From Phycisphaerales bacterium (GTDB taxonomy: Bacteria > Planctomycetota > Phycisphaerae > UBA1845), in the NCBI GenBank assembly GCA_020344555.1, contig CP070827.1, positions 4,113,464-4,148,057 on the forward strand: 34,594 bases of DNA. The letters are read 5' to 3'. Shown in pieces: positions 33,735 through 34,594 of this stretch; the first letter of the stretch is position 1, and the number at the start of each line of letters is the position of its first letter. The position numbers were made by a program, and so were the translations under genes. Below the pieces are notes generated by a model. The model worked only from the letters and a program-made list of their open reading frames with translations. It was not told the DNA's origin and searched no databases.

Positions 33735-34168
33735 CTCTTCGCCTTTCCTCTTTTCCTATCCGGCGGTCGCAGGGGTAGGGCAAGGCCGGCAAGTCCGGCC
33801 GTCCACAACGCCGTGGGAGGCCTCGATCATCCCCCATCGACCGTTGGCAAGCGACTCCGGTTGACCACTGACGTCACCCGGCGCAGCCGATACCACCGGC
33901 ACGAACACGTGACGACTTGGTCTACTATCCCCGCAGTCTATCCTAGACCGCCACTTCACAAGGGTCTATATGAGAGCAGGGCCGCTCGCTGTCTGGAAAC
34001 CACGGTCCGCATAAACCATGCGTCCTCGGTCCTCTGTGCCTCCCTCGCCTCAATCGAGATCACCCATTTGCCGTCTGGGTGGGTACAATTATCACCCGCA
34101 AGGCGCGCCCACTTCCACGGAAAGCGGACCTTTCGACGCTTACTCTGAGACTTCTGTGCGCCGGGTGC

Positions 34169-34249
34169 CACTGGCGGCTGGCCCGCCAGTGTCCATCCGT
34201 GCGCGCGGGGTACCGCTGGTCCCGATGTGCATCGGGACCTCCGCCAGTG
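34169..34249. repeat. Compound palindrome: CACTGGCGG arms and GGTCCCGATG core
   Basis: CACTGGCGG (34169-34177) pairs with CCGCCAGTG (34183-34191) and can also pair with a second CCGCCAGTG (34241-34249). Between them GGTCCCGATG and CATCGGGACC form a perfect 10-bp stem (34218-34239) around TG. The left flank CGGGTGCCACTGG also occurs at 15494-15506. Confidence 0.75.
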
Positions 34250-34337
34250 TGCGTCTCGGGCTATGCGGCGTGCCTGACCTTCTCTCAAGTCGGATGACAC
34301 CAGAAGGTCCGACGTTGCGGTTTAGATCATCGTGTCC

Positions 34338-34363
34338 CCCATCCCGATGTACATCGGGGTGGG
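34338..34363. repeat. 26-bp palindrome with TCCCGATGT core
   Basis: The sequence is symmetric over 13 base pairs with a single T-G mismatch (CCCATCCCGATGT against ACATCGGGGTGGG). It shares the TCCCGATG core with the elements at 11483-11544 and 34218-34239. Confidence 0.7.
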
Positions 34364-34406
34364 CCACCCGTCGGGCGATCGAATTGAATCTGCCAGACCG
34401 GTTCGC

Positions 34407-34594
34407 TTAGCCACGGGACACTGCCTTTCGCCGGGCCACGGCCTCGGGTCGAATGCTGAACTGGCCCGAGGCTACGGGGACCTGAATCGTTCGATAGAGC
34501 GGCGTGTGGGCCCGTTTGTGGCAGGATTCGCAGAGGAAAACGAAATCGCCGGGGCGCATGGGCTCGAGATGATGGATGGTGAGGTTTTCCTCGG
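34407..34594 (-). CDS. 3' end of HNH-type protein (partial)
   Basis: The open frame runs off the right edge and stops at 34407-34409 (TAA), leaving 61 visible residues. Near the start of the visible part it reads LTIHHLEPMRPGDFVFLCES, then CHKRAH. The HH pair followed by LCESCHKRAH fits an HNH-type zinc-finger nuclease fold, in which the first His pair and a CxxCH cluster form the metal site. Only the last part of the domain is present, so nuclease activity cannot be judged. A plain basic tail (ARRKAVSRG) ends the protein. There is no start codon in the window because the 5' end lies beyond it. Confidence 0.7.
   Translation of the reverse strand, partial: EENLTIHHLEPMRPGDFVFLCESCHKRAHTPLYRTIQVPVASGQFSIRPEAVARRKAVSRG

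Larger units (their letters stand above)
33735..34406. other. Repeat-rich intergenic region, no gene seen
   Basis: This 672-bp spacer contains GGCCGG/CCGGCC arms (33784-33800) and two members of the TCCCGATG palindrome family (34169-34249 and 34338-34363). Open frames through it translate the palindromes and are not credible proteins. Confidence 0.65.

Noticed and set aside
33735-34406. Small proteins encoded across the palindromes at 34.1-34.4 kb
   Set aside because: The translated sequence is the palindrome read in several frames, without ribosome sites or consistent composition.

Overview
The window looks like a chromosomal contig from a member of the Planctomycetota, probably close to the Phycisphaerae or a related metagenomic lineage. 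This is an inference from gene content. It carries exported proteins with dockerin-like tails, a PEP-CTERM protein, a TPR-bearing Ser/Thr kinase next to an ECF sigma factor, a ResB/CcsA pair, a long membrane pyrophosphatase, and a small zinc-ribbon protein with a CxxCGYNLTG motif. The DNA is GC-rich. Genes are mostly monocistronic or in short operons, separated by unusually long spacers (300-670 bp) full of palindromes. I see no phage, insertion sequence, CRISPR array or rRNA.

Layout. 1-296 is the 3' end of an exported dockerin-tailed protein; 447-519 is tRNA-Gly(UCC) on the minus strand. 686-2695 encodes an HD-GYP/PilZ/HEAT cyclic-di-GMP protein. 3147-3365 is a small membrane protein and 3609-4409 a PEP-CTERM beta-propeller protein. 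4735-7084 holds an SDR-type epimerase/dehydrogenase and an aspartyl protease with a PDZ domain, both minus strand. 7360-11109 is the cytochrome c maturation pair ResB then CcsA. 11712-15143 is a large secreted M4 metalloprotease behind a promoter and an attenuator-like leader. 15752-16216 is a YbaK-type deacylase, converging on the pyrophosphatase (16242-18905). 19414-19839 is an orphan ribbon-helix-helix regulator with a near-consensus promoter. 20223-22564 is a purine salvage operon (hpt then ade). 22900-24990 is an SLC13-type permease followed by a divergent APS-kinase-like protein. 25108-28625 is an ECF sigma factor and a Ser/Thr kinase with TPRs. 29042-31741 is an 899-residue secreted propeller/ASPIC/TSP3-like protein. 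31895-32155 is a zinc-ribbon protein. 32811-33734 is another dockerin-tailed exported protein, and 34407-34594 is the 3' end of an HNH-type protein.

How the genes work together. ResB and CcsA should form the System II haem-delivery and cytochrome c ligation complex. Adenine deaminase and Hpt turn adenine into hypoxanthine and then IMP. The pyrophosphatase uses PPi, including that released by salvage reactions, to energise the membrane. The kinase and sigma factor form a likely signalling pair.

The most notable observation concerns the metalloprotease and the propeller/ASPIC protein. Their bodies are unrelated, yet they end in the same C-terminal module of about 205-213 residues. It aligns without gaps at about 63% identity over 190 columns (counted by hand). 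The module ends in two degenerate dockerin-like repeats that lack most calcium ligands. With true dockerin-like tails and PEP-CTERM also present, the window shows three kinds of C-terminal tail on exported proteins. A 16-unit heptanucleotide array starting at the protease stop codon, a dispersed TCCCGATG palindrome family, and a 99-bp mini-element with terminal inverted repeats are the main non-coding signals.
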